Part shown: one piece after another, positions 29,379 through 39,959 of the stretch
How positions within the stretch are numbered: the stretch's first letter is position 1
How the letters are laid out: each line of letters begins with the position of its first letter
Assembly: GCA_022539475.1 (NCBI GenBank)
Contig: VCMS01000122.1
Location: forward strand, 62,001 to 126,000
Source of the DNA: Gracilaria domingensis
Taxonomy: Eukaryota; Rhodophyta; Florideophyceae; Gracilariales; Gracilariaceae
Reading direction: 5' to 3'
Length of the DNA: 64,000 bases
Notes under the pieces: generated by a model
What the model saw: only the letters and a program-made list of their open reading frames with translations
Told to the model about the DNA's origin: nothing
The model's database searches: none
Translations under genes and position numbers: made by a program

Positions 29379-29907
29379 AGAATTCGAAAATGGAAATCGC
29401 TTTCATCCGTGCAGCGGGGGCCTCATAGGTTCTCGCCCGCTTGTTTGCAATGTGCTCGTGACAAGCCCACGCTTTCTCTGTGGTGCGAAGGTCAAGAGAG
29501 TTACGGACACCGCCACCGACGGTGCCGACGGTAGCCTACCGCGGAGATTGCGATATCGGGGTTTTGCTTCAACGGTGACACGTGGACGACGGTTGCAAAA
29601 ATATCTCAGAGGTTTCTTTTCACCACCAATCTATAACCAAAAGCAAGGGCGCTCTAAAAGCAGCCCAGCGCACTTTTAACTGGCCAAGAAGCAAGTGTTC
29701 TTGTGAAGCAACTCCAGCAGCTTTCGTCCATAAACCTCGCCCCTTCTCTAGTCTTCCTAAAACCTGCCATCGGACGGATAATCACTTTCCTGGCGTCTTT
29801 TCCCCTGGCGTACGGAATGCTATCATCCTCTTTTCGCCGTAGCAAACTAAGTTGGAGCCGAGAAATTTAGTGTTCTTTGTACAGATTCTATACCAATCAT
29901 TCCAACG
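29379..29907. other. Intergenic region
   Basis: Short overlapping frames without ATG or domains; no repeat or RNA gene seen. Probably the promoter of the downstream gene. Confidence 0.35.
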
Positions 29908-30444
29908 ATGTCAAAGAACCATTTCCAACCCATACCGCACGCCTTTGTAACCGGTTCTCTCTCGAAATCGCGATGCCTTCCAATGCAAAGCTCCTTCATG
30001 GGAAGCACATGTATTGCATCGAGAGCTCCATCCTCCATGGTGCTCCCTCCAAACAGAAGACCACGTTTCTTCCCAACAAAAACTTGTGCTTCAGCGGACG
30101 AAGAAGACCATGAGGAATTCAATCCTGATGAGTCCAAGTCCGAGATGCACGTCTATAAGAAACGAGGACAAAAGCGTGAATGTTCTCAAGGAGATATGCT
30201 TCCATTTGACGTATCGATAGGTACACCGCCTCCTGAGCATTTAGGCCGATTCCGGTTGGATCCAAGGACCCATTGCGGAGACATTGTAGAACATGAAGGT
30301 CGACATTTTGTCGTAAAGTCGGTGCGGATGCGATATAAGTATTTGCAAGGAAAGTATCGGATGATTGGTAAGGCGATTGAAGTGAAGAGTCTGGCTAGAA
30401 AGTCTATTGAGGCCTACTTGGAGAAGGCATTGCGAGAGAGCTAG
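29908..30444 (+). CDS. Conserved-looking plastid-type protein of unknown function
   Basis: 178 residues. The first 60 are Ser/Arg/Pro-rich and hydroxylated (MSKNHFQPIPHAFVTGSL...), suggesting an organelle transit peptide. A charged linker follows, then a compact basic domain (about 105-178) beginning PPEHLGRFRLDPRTHCGDIV, with HEGRHFVVKSVRMRYKYLQGKYRM and a helical end. The arrangement resembles short nuclear-encoded plastid proteins that I recall from plants and algae with an LGxFxLDxxTxCGDIxxxxxxxFxVxxVxxxYKYxxGK pattern, but I cannot name the family. The basic beta-rich core would suit nucleic-acid or ribosome binding; that is inference. Confidence 0.6.
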   Translation: MSKNHFQPIPHAFVTGSLSKSRCLPMQSSFMGSTCIASRAPSSMVLPPNRRPRFFPTKTCASADEEDHEEFNPDESKSEMHVYKKRGQKRECSQGDMLPFDVSIGTPPPEHLGRFRLDPRTHCGDIVEHEGRHFVVKSVRMRYKYLQGKYRMIGKAIEVKSLARKSIEAYLEKALRES

Positions 30445-31390
30445 TCACATGCCTCTCACTTCCCACCAAATCGTCAGCCGCGCTTCCGTTCGGCCAAGCA
30501 GCGTTATGTATATTGTGAAGAGCTCTTGTTATGCGTTGAGCGTGAGGATAAACAAGTTTTGGGAGACAGAGGTTTAGTTCTTTGCGCGGTGAAGTAGATC
30601 TATTGTGCAAACCTACACAACCCAGTATAAACGGAAATGGAGCTCAATGGATCTTCCTCCAACGATATCTCTACGGCTCTTTTCTTAACTCTGTAAACTA
30701 CAACCATAAAAGGCTACAGGAGACAAAGTCCTGCCAGCGATAAATTCAGCCAAAAGCTTTTCTCCTCTGTAGAAATACATTCGTTACCAGGAAGCTTCAA
30801 CTCATACATCACGAACAAACTCCTAGCTCCTTACCTTTGTTCATCAAGGTGTTGCCAGCCGAGGAAGTTCGATGCACTTCGGAAAGGAGACCGCGCTGCC
30901 AGCGAAGACGGACCCGGGTAAAGACCGGAACACTCTCCAATCAAAACATAGGGTCGACAAAGAATAACAACAGTTCCCGCTATGAAGCCTATGGCCTGTG
31001 ATCTGGCTAACAGAAGATGTCATGTAATTTTACTAGCTTCCGCAAACAGTTTAGCACTCATTTGCCCCGGTACATCATGCGATACTCGTGTTTAGGATGT
31101 TGGGAACGTTTTGGAAGCAAAAATAGCAGAGCGGACAGCGTTAGAACAATCGAGGTGGTCTTGTGATATGGAAGAACGGAAAAGCAATCGCAGAAACGCA
31201 TATCCAGCGGAAGGCAAAAACTGTTAAGCTTTACGAAGACGTTCTGCGTTCGCACGAAAGCAAAAATTCTAAGCCATGATCGAACCACCATCGCTTACCT
31301 CCACACAAAGAAGTCCTTTGACGATTTCTTTGAAGCATGTAACATGACACTACCATACGTTGCGACGACACGTATACACAAAACAGGAAC
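30445..31390. other. Intergenic region with no supported gene
   Basis: About 0.95 kb between the ends of two convergent genes. Frames are short and lack domains, and no repeat structure was noticed. Confidence 0.4.
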
Positions 31391-32233
31391 TCAGTACCCG
31401 TAAGACTTGGGACGGAATGCAGCGCCAATCGCGGGGTACTTGCTGACGAGCTGTTCTTCGTAGTTGCAACCATGGCACTGAATGTATCCGTACTTCTTCT
31501 GCTGATACTTCTCTTTCAATATCTGGCCAAGTGGCTTCTGTGCGTTACGGTAGGCTACGTTCAACGCGGCTACTCGAGTGTCCTCTGCCTGACCCTTGGC
31601 AGCACCCTCATTGCAAGCGGTGCTATATACACCAGAAGGATTAGCAGCGTTGTTCTGCTGAATGTCCATGTAACGCATCATGGCAGCTTCCTCAATGCTC
31701 TCCGGCGTGGCGTAGCGAATGCAAGAACCGTTCGCTTCACTGCGAGCAATGTTATAAGTGCTAGACATCTTAGGGTAATCACTGAACTGGGACTCCTCAT
31801 GATGGCACATTGCACTCGAGACAATCGCATTTTTGCGGTTCTCATACAGATCGCCATACTTCTTAAACGGGCTAGATTGCAAGGCCCTGAAGCGAGCGTT
31901 AAGTGCAAGGATTCTAGAAACTTCAGCGGCACCCTTCACGGAACCTTCTGTGCACTGCACTCCATAGACACCAGTGGGCTGAGAAATTTGGATGTATTGC
32001 GTGCGAACTGACTTGGCCATGTACTCGTCAGCCTTGTCCAAAATGGTAGCGACGCCGCCGAAGGCAGAGACGGGCAATCCAATTGGCTTGACGATGGACT
32101 GGCGCAACGCCATTGTGGGAGCGGCATGGTGCTTGCGAGCCGGGGAGACGGGGGTGACGCTCGGGGTGAAGGAGCTGCCAGAGGTGGCGACGCGGGCGGA
32201 AGTAAGAGCGGTAGACGGGGCGAAGGCGAACAT
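31391..32233 (-). CDS. Phycoerythrin gamma subunit (phycobilisome linker), plastid precursor
   Basis: 280 residues. A transit peptide (about 1-40, Ala/Ser/Thr/Pro-rich, ending near RKHHAAPTM) precedes two homologous halves: about 70-156 (YMAKSV...QPTGVYGVQCTEGSVKG...MCHHEESQFSDYPKM) and 187-268 (RYMDIQ...NPSGVYSTACNEGAAKG...CHGCNYEEQLVSKYP). This internal duplication, with the motifs GVYxxxCxEGxxKGxAExxRxxALNxxxR and YE/EExxxxxYP, is characteristic of red-algal R-PE gamma chains. Candidate bilin-carrying cysteines are 94, 143, 171, 207, 253 and 256. The gamma subunit sits in the central hole of the PE hexamer, linking discs in the rod and adding bilins. It is nuclear-encoded and imported into the plastid. 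The start ATG is at 32233. Confidence 0.93.
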   Translation of the reverse strand: MFAFAPSTALTSARVATSGSSFTPSVTPVSPARKHHAAPTMALRQSIVKPIGLPVSAFGGVATILDKADEYMAKSVRTQYIQISQPTGVYGVQCTEGSVKGAAEVSRILALNARFRALQSSPFKKYGDLYENRKNAIVSSAMCHHEESQFSDYPKMSSTYNIARSEANGSCIRYATPESIEEAAMMRYMDIQQNNAANPSGVYSTACNEGAAKGQAEDTRVAALNVAYRNAQKPLGQILKEKYQQKKYGYIQCHGCNYEEQLVSKYPAIGAAFRPKSYGY

Positions 32234-32614
32234 GGTGGTGAAGAAAAGTGTCGTGACCGAGGAAGGATGGCAGACAGTTCACCCCGATGGTGGATGGGCG
32301 GTAAGTGGTGGCGGAATGACTTGAAAACAGACAGGGTAGGGTGTGCGGCTGAAGTAGGGCGTGAGGGGAGAGAAGCGCCAGCAGGTGGCTATCCAAGAGT
32401 CGAAACGTTGGATACACCAAGCCGGCGCCTGAGATCGTGTCCTGGATGCACGTCGAAGATTATGCCCAACGTGATTGGCCGCCTCTTTTGGCAGCCTTGT
32501 AATCTGCTTAATGTTAGGTTAATCTTGAATTCTATCCAGATTGACCCAAGATATCGTCCTGGGTAACGCACCATCCCCGTATTTGGGAAAAAATCCCTAA
32601 TCTGGGATACATAA
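32234..32614. promoter_or_regulatory. Upstream region of the phycoerythrin gamma gene
   Basis: Promoter of the light-harvesting gene by position. No ORF of interest. A MITE bounds it on the far side. Confidence 0.35.
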
Positions 32615-32976
32615 GAGCAAGTCTATCAGTCGAGCCAAATGGCTAAAAAGCTGTTTTTTTGGCTTTAGCATAGCTTTTTGCATCTCTATCAGATGAGGCA
32701 AAGCCAAAAGTTTTGGCTTTTGAGCTAAATCAAATGCCAAACCGGACGAGATTTGGCACTGCGTTTAGCTTTTAAGCTAAAATGCGGAACAAATCAAAAG
32801 ATGCCACGTTACCGTGCTGTCGTTCTTGCACAACTTGACCCAATGAACAGTACAGCATGTACCGTACGCACATCGTTTACCTTTGCACTGATAGATTTGC
32901 TCTCCCCAAAGCCAAATCTAACAGCGGGATTTTGGCCTTTTGGCTTTACCATTTGGCTTCACTGATAGATATGCTC
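32615..32976. mobile_element. MITE with GAGCA-type termini (362 bp)
   Basis: The left end GAGCAAGTCTATCAGTCGAG and the complement of the right end (GAGCATATCTATCAGTGAAG), each followed by CCAAATGG, form imperfect inverted repeats of about 30 bp. A 3-bp duplication TAA lies on both sides (32612-32614, 32977-32979). A further inverted copy of the terminal motif lies inside (about 32885-32915), and AGCCAAA/TTTGGCT motifs recur throughout. There is no ORF. The right TAA directly abuts the TTAA that starts the piggyBac-like element. Confidence 0.75.
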
Positions 32977-32983
32977 TAATTAA

Positions 32984-33873
32984 CCCCTTTGATCCTAAAA
33001 CCTTGAAACAGCTTTAACGTCGAACATTCAATGGGCAGTATCCGTTTCCATTGGTTACAGTTATGCCAAGTATTCGTTTTGCTTATCGCTGTCACAACAG
33101 CGATGACCATTAATTGTTGAATGGCAGAGAATACAATCTATTAAATCATCTGCCACTGATAGCATGAGTAGTAAGAATTTTGACGTCCAATTAGTGCGGC
33201 GTGAACCAGAACTCGAATTCTTCACAACAAAAATCTTTATTTGCAACAGGCACAAAGAACCAAAAAAAATCTCAGATGTACTATGTACACCATTTTCTAC
33301 GTTCAAAGTTTTGGCAGCTCACAACGTTTGTACGAAGGGATTGTCAAAAACTTCGTCATATTTTATTAATTATTGCACGCATGTATCGCTTGCGCATCCC
33401 TTCTATCTACAAACCAAAAAAAAAGAATTTGAGACAACAACAATTTTTATTTTAGATTGAAAGTCAAGTAATTTCAAATACAAGCAAAATGCCAACAACC
33501 GCCTCATATGTCGCCTTGTTTCTAGCCCTATCATCTCCGTAAACAAACCGTTTTCCAACTTTAATTTCTAATATTTATAGCTTGTGCTACGGTATAACAC
33601 GCTACGAAGAACTTTGTTTCCCAAAAACGTCTTACAATTGAATTCCATCTACCACTTTTTCATCAAACGGTAACCTGCGACAGCACTTGATTTCTCTTAA
33701 AACTCCAGCCAAATTTGGTAACGAAACGTTGAAGAGTGATTGTGCATTGGTTACACTGCTTCAAAATTCTGTTTTTAGTCGGTACTTAACGCATTAATTT
33801 TCGCATAACTTTGTACGATTGAATATGGAATTTAAATTTCTGATCACTTTGTAATCGTTCTTAGTATTTAAAT
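32984..33873. other. Left piggyBac flank, non-coding
   Basis: A/T-rich sequence between the putative left end and the DIRS-like element. It contains the near-palindrome CGCTGTCACAACAGCG at about 33088. No supported ORF. Confidence 0.4.
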
Positions 33874-34209
33874 TTATGATCGGGAAGCCTGCCGAACAAT
33901 TTGTCGGAACAATTTTTCGGTGGTTGCGCTACCAAAGCGGAGCATATGGGGTGTAACAGCAAGCGGTAACAACAGTCGTTCGACCGAGCGACGAAAATAT
34001 GTATGAAAGCGCGCAGGCGCAAAAGGGAAAAAAAGGTTCCCTCCGAGTAAAATTCTTCGCTCCTTCAGCCACTTCATCATAAAGACCAAAACGTAAGGAC
34101 GTATCGTGACGGCTTTGTTTTTACTCCGCTTCCCTAGAGTAATTTTTATCGTGCCATAGTGACACTGCTTCGTTGAGAAGTCCAGAAAAACCACATCCGC
34201 TAGCTTCAG
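33874..34209 (-). pseudogene. Tyrosine recombinase, C-terminal part (split by insertion)
   Basis: Continues the recombinase after the inserted composite: QLKLADVVFLDFSTKQ, a beta-rich middle, then VTPHMLRFGSATT, which supplies the conserved His-x-x-Arg of the family. The catalytic tyrosine is not evident before the stop. Deleting the insertion and one copy of its target duplication joins this frame without a break to the part at 36181-36406. Confidence 0.7.
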
Positions 34210-34213
34210 TTGC

Positions 34214-36180
34214 TGTAGAGGAAAACTTGCTCGCCTGAGGTACATAGAATGATTTCATAAATGTAGAGAAAAACCATAGCAATGGGATGGTCTCTCGAGG
34301 CGTTCGAGTCCTTGCCCTCTAGACGAGGTGAACTCAGTGGTGAGCCCTCCGAACACGGATAGTGCGCGTGTAAGACCGCCCGTGGTACGGGATATACCTA
34401 CGGAGGTTGAGGGGTGAACGGGCCTGATCCAGGAATCCGGCGAGAAGTGACGGAATGGTCGAAAGGAAAGGTACCGTAGAACGGTGTAAGCCCTAGGCAA
34501 AAGGGGGAAAAGGAAGGGAAAACCAAAGGAGGAAAGGAGAGGAATCCCGCGGCGGGACGTGCGGCAAGCGGCAACAGACTCGGCGCCGGGAGACGACAAT
34601 GTGTATTAAGCCCACGCGGCACAACTCTATACAGAGACGGAAACGCTACCAATTGTGGTGGAAGCAGTACAACTGCACAGTAACAGAAACAGAAAGTCCG
34701 AAGACACGGAATAAATAAGCCCGAGGGCAAGGCCACAATGGTCAGTATTGCTTGAGTGATCCCGAGGGATGAAGCTAACTCGTAGCGAACGTGGTGACCC
34801 TCCGGCTGGAATTGTACACTTCGCGATGGCGAACTAGTTCAGAGCCGAACTCGGTTACCCTTTACTGAAGGAGGAGGTGACCGGGAGGTCACCTCTTATA
34901 TCGTAACCGATAAATTAGTTAAACTAAATTAAATAATCTAGTGCACACCTAAGCAGTTCCATACACGTGGGGCACGTGACAACCCGCGGCAGCAACCAGT
35001 AAAATATCCGACAATCATAACAAGACATGTGTGAACACACCCATTCCTCCACACGCGTACACGCGAACAACACTCATCTGCACGACATCATGGCCGACCA
35101 CTCAGGGTGCCATACCTCAATACTTCCAAAAAGTATCCCATCCGTGGGCCAATACTCATACCTTCCGAGTACCCGGAATCATCCTTAACAGGGGTTTATT
35201 GTAGAGCAAAACGTGCTCGCCCGATACACGGGGATTGTTTTCATAAACCCCTGGTAAGGATGATTCCTGGTACTCGGAAGGTATGAATATTGGCCCACGG
35301 ATGGGATACTTTTTGGAAGTATTGAGGTATGGCACCCTGAGTGGTCGGCCATGACGTGGTGCAGATGAGTGTTGTTCGCGTGTACGCGTGTGGAGGAATG
35401 GGTGTGTTCACACATGTCTTGTTATGATTGTCGGATATTTTACTGGTTGCTGCCGCGGGTTGTCACGTGCCCCACGTGTATGGAACTGCTTAGGTGTGCA
35501 CTAGATTATTTAATTTAGTTTAACTAATTTATCGGTTACGATATAAGAGGTGACCTCCCGGTCACCTCCTCCTTCAGTAAAGGGTAACCGAGTTCGGCTC
35601 TGAACTAGTTCGCCATCGCGAAGTGTACAATTCCAGCCGGAGGGTCACCACGTTCGCTACGAGTTAGCTTCATCCCTCGGGATCACTCAAGCAATACTGA
35701 CCATTGTGGCCTTGCCCTCGGGCTTATTTATTCCGTGTCTTCGGACTTTCTGTTTCTGTTACTGTGCAGTTGTACTGCTTCCACCACAATTGGTAGCGTT
35801 TCCGTCTCTGTATAGAGTTGTGCCGCGTGGGCTTAATACACATTGTCGTCTCCCGGCGCCGAGTCTGTTGCCGCTTGCCGCACGTCCCGCCGCGGGATTC
35901 CTCTCCTTTCCTCCTTTGGTTTTCCCTTCCTTTTCCCCCTTTTGCCTAGGGCTTACACCGTTCTACGGTACCTTTCCTTTCGACCATTCCGTCACTTCTC
36001 GCCGGATTCCTGGATCAGGCCCGTTCACCCCTCAACCTCCGTAGGTATATCCCGTACCACGGGCGGTCTTACACGCGCACTATCCGTGTTCGGAGGGCTC
36101 ACCACTGAGTTCACCTCGTCTAGAGGGCAAGGACTCGAACGCCTTGAGAGACCATCCCATCGTTGGGGTTTTGCTCTACA
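34214..36180. mobile_element. Near-palindromic LTR composite inserted in the DIRS recombinase
   Basis: The composite starts TGTAGAGGAAAAC and ends GTTTTGCTCTACA. It is flanked by a 5-bp duplication GTTGC (34209-34213 and 36181-36185). Two arms of about 937 bp (34262-35198 and 35243-36180) are inverted copies with very few differences, separated by a 44-nt loop. The right part, 35199-36180, looks like a complete 982-bp LTR (TG...CA ends). The left part begins with the first 48 bp of that LTR in the same orientation, followed by the remainder inverted. Mirror-image 112-codon frames in both arms have poor coding character. Confidence 0.8.
35199..36180 (+). repeat. LTR A (982 bp)
   Basis: TGTAGAGCAAAAC...GTTTTGCTCTACA ends. 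A TATA box (about 35542) is followed at once by a perfect 9-bp stem GAGGTGACC/GGTCACCTC (35547-35568). Upstream are paired CACGTG motifs (about 35465-35480). It is related to LTR B at 40782 by its first 13 bp, its TTTCATA motif and the same TATA-plus-hairpin layout. Confidence 0.65.
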
Positions 36181-36185
36181 GTTGC

Positions 36186-37385
36186 AGCAAATCTCCTATG
36201 CGCAGATACCCGTCAAAAAGAAGAAGAATCCCAATCCCCGCATCTGGGACTCCATGACGAGTAAGGTCGGCAGCTATAGCGTACGCAACCATTTCCGGAC
36301 AGACACTGTGATGCTCCGATGGACGCAAATTCGCCCACCCTTGCAAACTGAGTGCTGACAAGCGCAATCGGCCTTGAAGGTGTGGCATATAATATCCGGG
36401 ATCCACAGACTCGATGACAGCCCTGCGCGCTCAAGCAGTTTTCGGTGAATGGTCTGAGCCATAAACACGGAATGAGATCATCCCATAGGCATCGAACGTA
36501 TCATAAGAAAAACCTGCGAACCTCGCAAAGCTATCGGAGGAAGACCAAAATACTTGTTCATCCAATCCGGTAACTTCATCCGGTGGTATTGATCATCCAT
36601 ATCCGATTTCCCCACGCACAATCGCTTGCCGGCGGGCAAGTGAAGTCGCGCGAGGTGACCAGGATTTGGAATCTCAATCTCCGGCGGAGTTCGAAATGCT
36701 TTATTGGCATTCCGAGCATCAATGATCAATCTTTGAACCCCCTTCTCCGACTTAGGTACGGCGAAAACTCCATTGATAATTTTTGGCTTCTTCTTGCGCA
36801 GGGTCACCAGCCCTGCCTTCTCCAACTTCATCACCAATGCCGCATAGTCCGATTGTCGTACACCGCGGAAAGGTTTACCCAGCTTTTCCTTAGTAAGGGG
36901 AGGTCGCAGGACATCTCCTTCTGCCGCGTAAGTTCCTTGGATTTCCTCCGGCAACCACGGCAGAATATCCGCCGACGCTGCAAGGCCCTCAACTGGCAAC
37001 GAAATTCGATCTGGGTTTAGCCAGACCCAACTTTGGAGCTCACCGTATTCAGAGCCTTCATCATCTGTCTCGAAGGAGGTCTCCGCATCGAAATATCTCC
37101 GGCGGAAGGCCTTCTCCGTGATGCCTCGCAAGAAATCGGTCGCCAGCTTTTGGACAGCGTTTTCTCTTTCGTCAGAGAATTAAAAGAGTAGACATGCCCT
37201 GCGTACATGCAGTTCAGTCCTGCAGTGAGGTCACGGACGAGTAGATCCAGTTTCCTTCGTTTCCGGAAGCGCTGGTCTTTACGTCCCCCTGAACTCCCGC
37301 ACGCGTCCTCCGTCATTGCGGAGACCCACTGTAGGGGAAGCACATCCCGCTGGTTCATCACACTTCCCTCAATTTTTGTTGTCAT
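36186..37385 (-). pseudogene. DIRS-like pol: reverse transcriptase fragment fused by deletion to recombinase N-part
   Basis: The frame opens at ATG 37385, just after the gag stop, changes frame near 37190, and shows RT motifs: GVFAVPKSEKGVQRLIIDARNANKAF and KSDMDDQYHRMKLPDWMNKYFGLPP (first catalytic Asp region). It continues to MPMG, where a TGA replaces the usual Trp, then SHSVFMAQTIHRKLLERAGL. The catalytic YxDD region and RNase H are missing. The sequence passes directly into AYAIAADLTRHGVPD...LLLFDGYLRIGDLL, the first-arginine box of a tyrosine recombinase. Confidence 0.7.
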
Positions 37386-37397
37386 TATTTTCTCAAG

Positions 37398-38564
37398 TTA
37401 CTCTCCGGCGTTTCCCTGCTCTTTAGACAGGTCAGACTTATCATTTTTGGATGAAAGCTCTTTACGCAACTTCGCGGACTTATGGAGTTTGCGACGGTGC
37501 GTCTTGCTTAGGAGATTGTCAACATCCTCGTCCAGTTCGCGAGCAGCGTCCCAGCTGTTCGTCTTGTCTGCTATGTTGACAGCGGCAAGACGACGCATAA
37601 GCAGTTCGACTGCTAACTCGTCCTTGGCACGCAAAACGCCCAAGTAGCTTATTAAGCAATCGACTGCTTTAGCCAAGGTAACTGCCTCCCTCTTGTTTCT
37701 ACTTCCGATTAACTGACGAGAGTCAACCGAAGGAGTTACAGTCGGGTAATTGGTCAGAGCCTTCCTCAACATATTTGGACCCTCAAACGAGTCCACAAGC
37801 ATCGTTGGGTCCGGGAAAGGTCGTTTCGCAAATTTTGCGAAGAATAGAGCATTCGATTTTTTAAGTCGACGCTCGTCATATTTCACCGAGCGCTCTTCGT
37901 TTGAAGAATCCTCGTCAGAGTCCGTGTCAGTAAGGCCATTGCTGGTCCCACCTTTCCTCGCTCGTTCGACGTCCTCAAACAAATCTTTCGCCCGCTTCTT
38001 CTGTTTTTTCTTCAGTTTCTTGATAAACTCACGCAGACTGAACTGGTCTTCCCGAAGGGAAGCCAACAGCTTAAAACTTTGCTGATTGTTTTCGCGAAGA
38101 TCTCTACGTAGTGCGCGGAGCTCACCACCTTGTCCAGATACTTCGTTACTTCCGCTGCCATCCTGCTTCGGTTCCTCCGCAGCAAGAGTTCCGCCGTTGG
38201 ATTCGTCTCCATCGCTGGAGTGGTCACTTTCAGTTTCCTCATCACTGCTGTAGCCCCCGTCAGTCTCACCTGTAGTCTTTCCCGGCGTTGCCGGTGGACC
38301 CGCTTTAGGGCTCGGATAAGTCCCATCTCTGACGCACGCGAGTAACACGTCCGTATTCCCCTCTGTTGGAATACCCTCCAGTTCGTTCCTTAGGCGAGAT
38401 AAAAGAGCGCGTTTACTCTTTATCCTTTCACCCAAGAACTGGGCCGAATTCGACCTGAACTCGCTCCTGAAAATTTCAACAGCGTCCACTCCCTTATCCT
38501 TCAATCTTCGTGAAAGACGGGAGCAATTTGTTTGTAAGGAATTTGTAGCAGGTCCTCTACTCAC
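37398..38564 (-). CDS. gag-like ORF of the DIRS-like element (388 aa)
   Basis: Open frame without an ATG at its start (GTG at 38564), so the 5' end is uncertain. The middle is acidic and Ser-rich (TDSDEDSSNEE); it also has a lysine-rich helix LREFIKKLKKKQKKRAK and a C-terminal helical part. No zinc knuckle. Its position directly upstream of the pol ATG (13 bp) supports a gag role. Sequence-specific homology was not recognised. Confidence 0.5.
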   Translation of the reverse strand: MSRGPATNSLQTNCSRLSRRLKDKGVDAVEIFRSEFRSNSAQFLGERIKSKRALLSRLRNELEGIPTEGNTDVLLACVRDGTYPSPKAGPPATPGKTTGETDGGYSSDEETESDHSSDGDESNGGTLAAEEPKQDGSGSNEVSGQGGELRALRRDLRENNQQSFKLLASLREDQFSLREFIKKLKKKQKKRAKDLFEDVERARKGGTSNGLTDTDSDEDSSNEERSVKYDERRLKKSNALFFAKFAKRPFPDPTMLVDSFEGPNMLRKALTNYPTVTPSVDSRQLIGSRNKREAVTLAKAVDCLISYLGVLRAKDELAVELLMRRLAAVNIADKTNSWDAARELDEDVDNLLSKTHRRKLHKSAKLRKELSSKNDKSDLSKEQGNAGE

Positions 38565-38569
38565 GTTAG

Positions 38570-39950
38570 ATGGTCAACTCAATCCATGTCGGGGGCTATG
38601 TTATCCCCTAGCAGGGGCCTGCGCTTTTGGGACGGCTGCTCCCGGCTGAGCGCGTGTCCTAAATAGGACCAGCCGCCATCTGACTCCCATACGAGTGGAA
38701 TTAAGCCAGGCCTCGTACCTGCCAGGCCCCTATTTGAAAGCACAAGTTTTTTTCAATAGTTGCTTCTGGTCAGGCCTTGCACCGACCCTGCCCTCAATTT
38801 TCCCCAACATGTGCACAAGTAATTGTGCATCAATCCTCACAAAATTATCCCCGCATCCATAGAGACCGTCACAGAACGGTACACAGACCGCATCATATGT
38901 GATGCCCTAGAGAACACAGGGCTTTAAAGAGCCGACGTCTGTTTCACCGTCCGGCTCCGCTGGCACTGTGCGCGGCAAATCGTGTCCGTCGCAACATCCG
39001 ATCTTTGCTCTCTTGATCTTCCACACGGTGGTTTTACCCACGAGAAAGGATCTGAAACCCTTGGCCCACCTTCCCCCCGCAATATCATCACCGATATCAG
39101 AACTAATCCCCACTTGATTTTTACTCTACCTCCTCCAGCCATTAACTATCTTATTGTTTCATTAGCCATGACGCCTGGCTCCCTCAAGTAGCTGCATTCC
39201 AAAGGAATATTGCAAGCATAGCAGTGTAGCCGAGAATGTACGTTTGGGTCTTGTATGGGCCCGACAAACTCATAGGAACACTGACAAGATCAGGAGCACT
39301 TACGCAGGCATTACAAAGACAACAATTTGTCACAGACCTTCGAAACGAATGCCAATCAACGGTTCAGCCTTCCAATACCGCGTCAGACACGCGAGAGTCT
39401 AATGGACTTCCGAAGCCTCCCCTTCCCCTTCACCCTTCAGCCGTAGCATGCAAGCATGCTACGTTGCCCAGCCGGCACCACTCGGAGGCGGGTGAACTTT
39501 GCCGACCATGCAGTTAAAGCGTCATGGTTACTGTTACTCAGAAATAGAATTCCATTACGCAAGCTCAAGAATACCACATTACTCAGGCATATTCTCCGGT
39601 CAAAGCAGCAGCTCCAGGTTACAAACTCTGTAAAACCGGCGAAACGAGGCGGCCAAATTTAACACCATCTTACTACTGCCCTAAACTCAGTACAAGATAA
39701 CGACAAACACTCTCCGCAAATTTTCTATTATCTTAGCACCATTTTTTTCTTTCACACATTTACGACTCTCCACCGTTGCCACCGCGCTGTTCGTGTTTGC
39801 AGCTCAATGAAAATGATGTCAGCTCCCCGCAAAACAGTGACGAAACAAACACGACAGCAAATGAGGGAAAAAGTAACAGTAATACCGTTGCATTACTATG
39901 ATGGGAGAAAGATGACGAAGAAAAATTTATCGTAACGGCGTTAGAATCTG
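38570..39950. other. Non-coding retroelement flank and piggyBac upstream region
   Basis: Contains G/C-rich short inverted repeats near 38600-38720 (possibly the 5' terminal region of the DIRS-like element) and a perfect 10-bp-arm palindrome CGTAGCATGC-aa-GCATGCTACG at 39442-39463. No supported gene. Confidence 0.35.
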
Positions 39951-39959
39951 CTGACAAAA

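Larger units (their letters stand above)
33874..38564 (-). mobile_element. DIRS-like retrotransposon (gag, RT, tyrosine recombinase), defective
   Basis: Reading on the minus strand, the element holds a gag-like ORF, a pol frame with reverse transcriptase motifs, and a tyrosine recombinase, the gene content of DIRS-order elements rather than LTR elements with an integrase. The segment from the RT active site to the start of the recombinase, including RNase H, is deleted. A 1.97-kb LTR composite is inserted in the recombinase. Terminal repeats were not identified. Confidence 0.65.

Noticed and set aside
34290..34330. tRNA-like GTTCGAGTCC (B-box-like) sequence in the LTR arm
   Set aside because: No matching A box, acceptor stem or anticodon arm could be built around it.
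34398..36044. Two identical 112-codon ORFs, one in each arm of the palindrome
   Set aside because: They are mirror copies of LTR sequence with Pro/Phe/Ser-rich composition and no domain; identity is explained by the inverted repeat.
34398..36180. Interpretation of the palindrome as DIRS inverted terminal repeats
   Set aside because: It interrupts the recombinase coding sequence and is flanked by its own 5-bp duplication, so it is a separate insertion.
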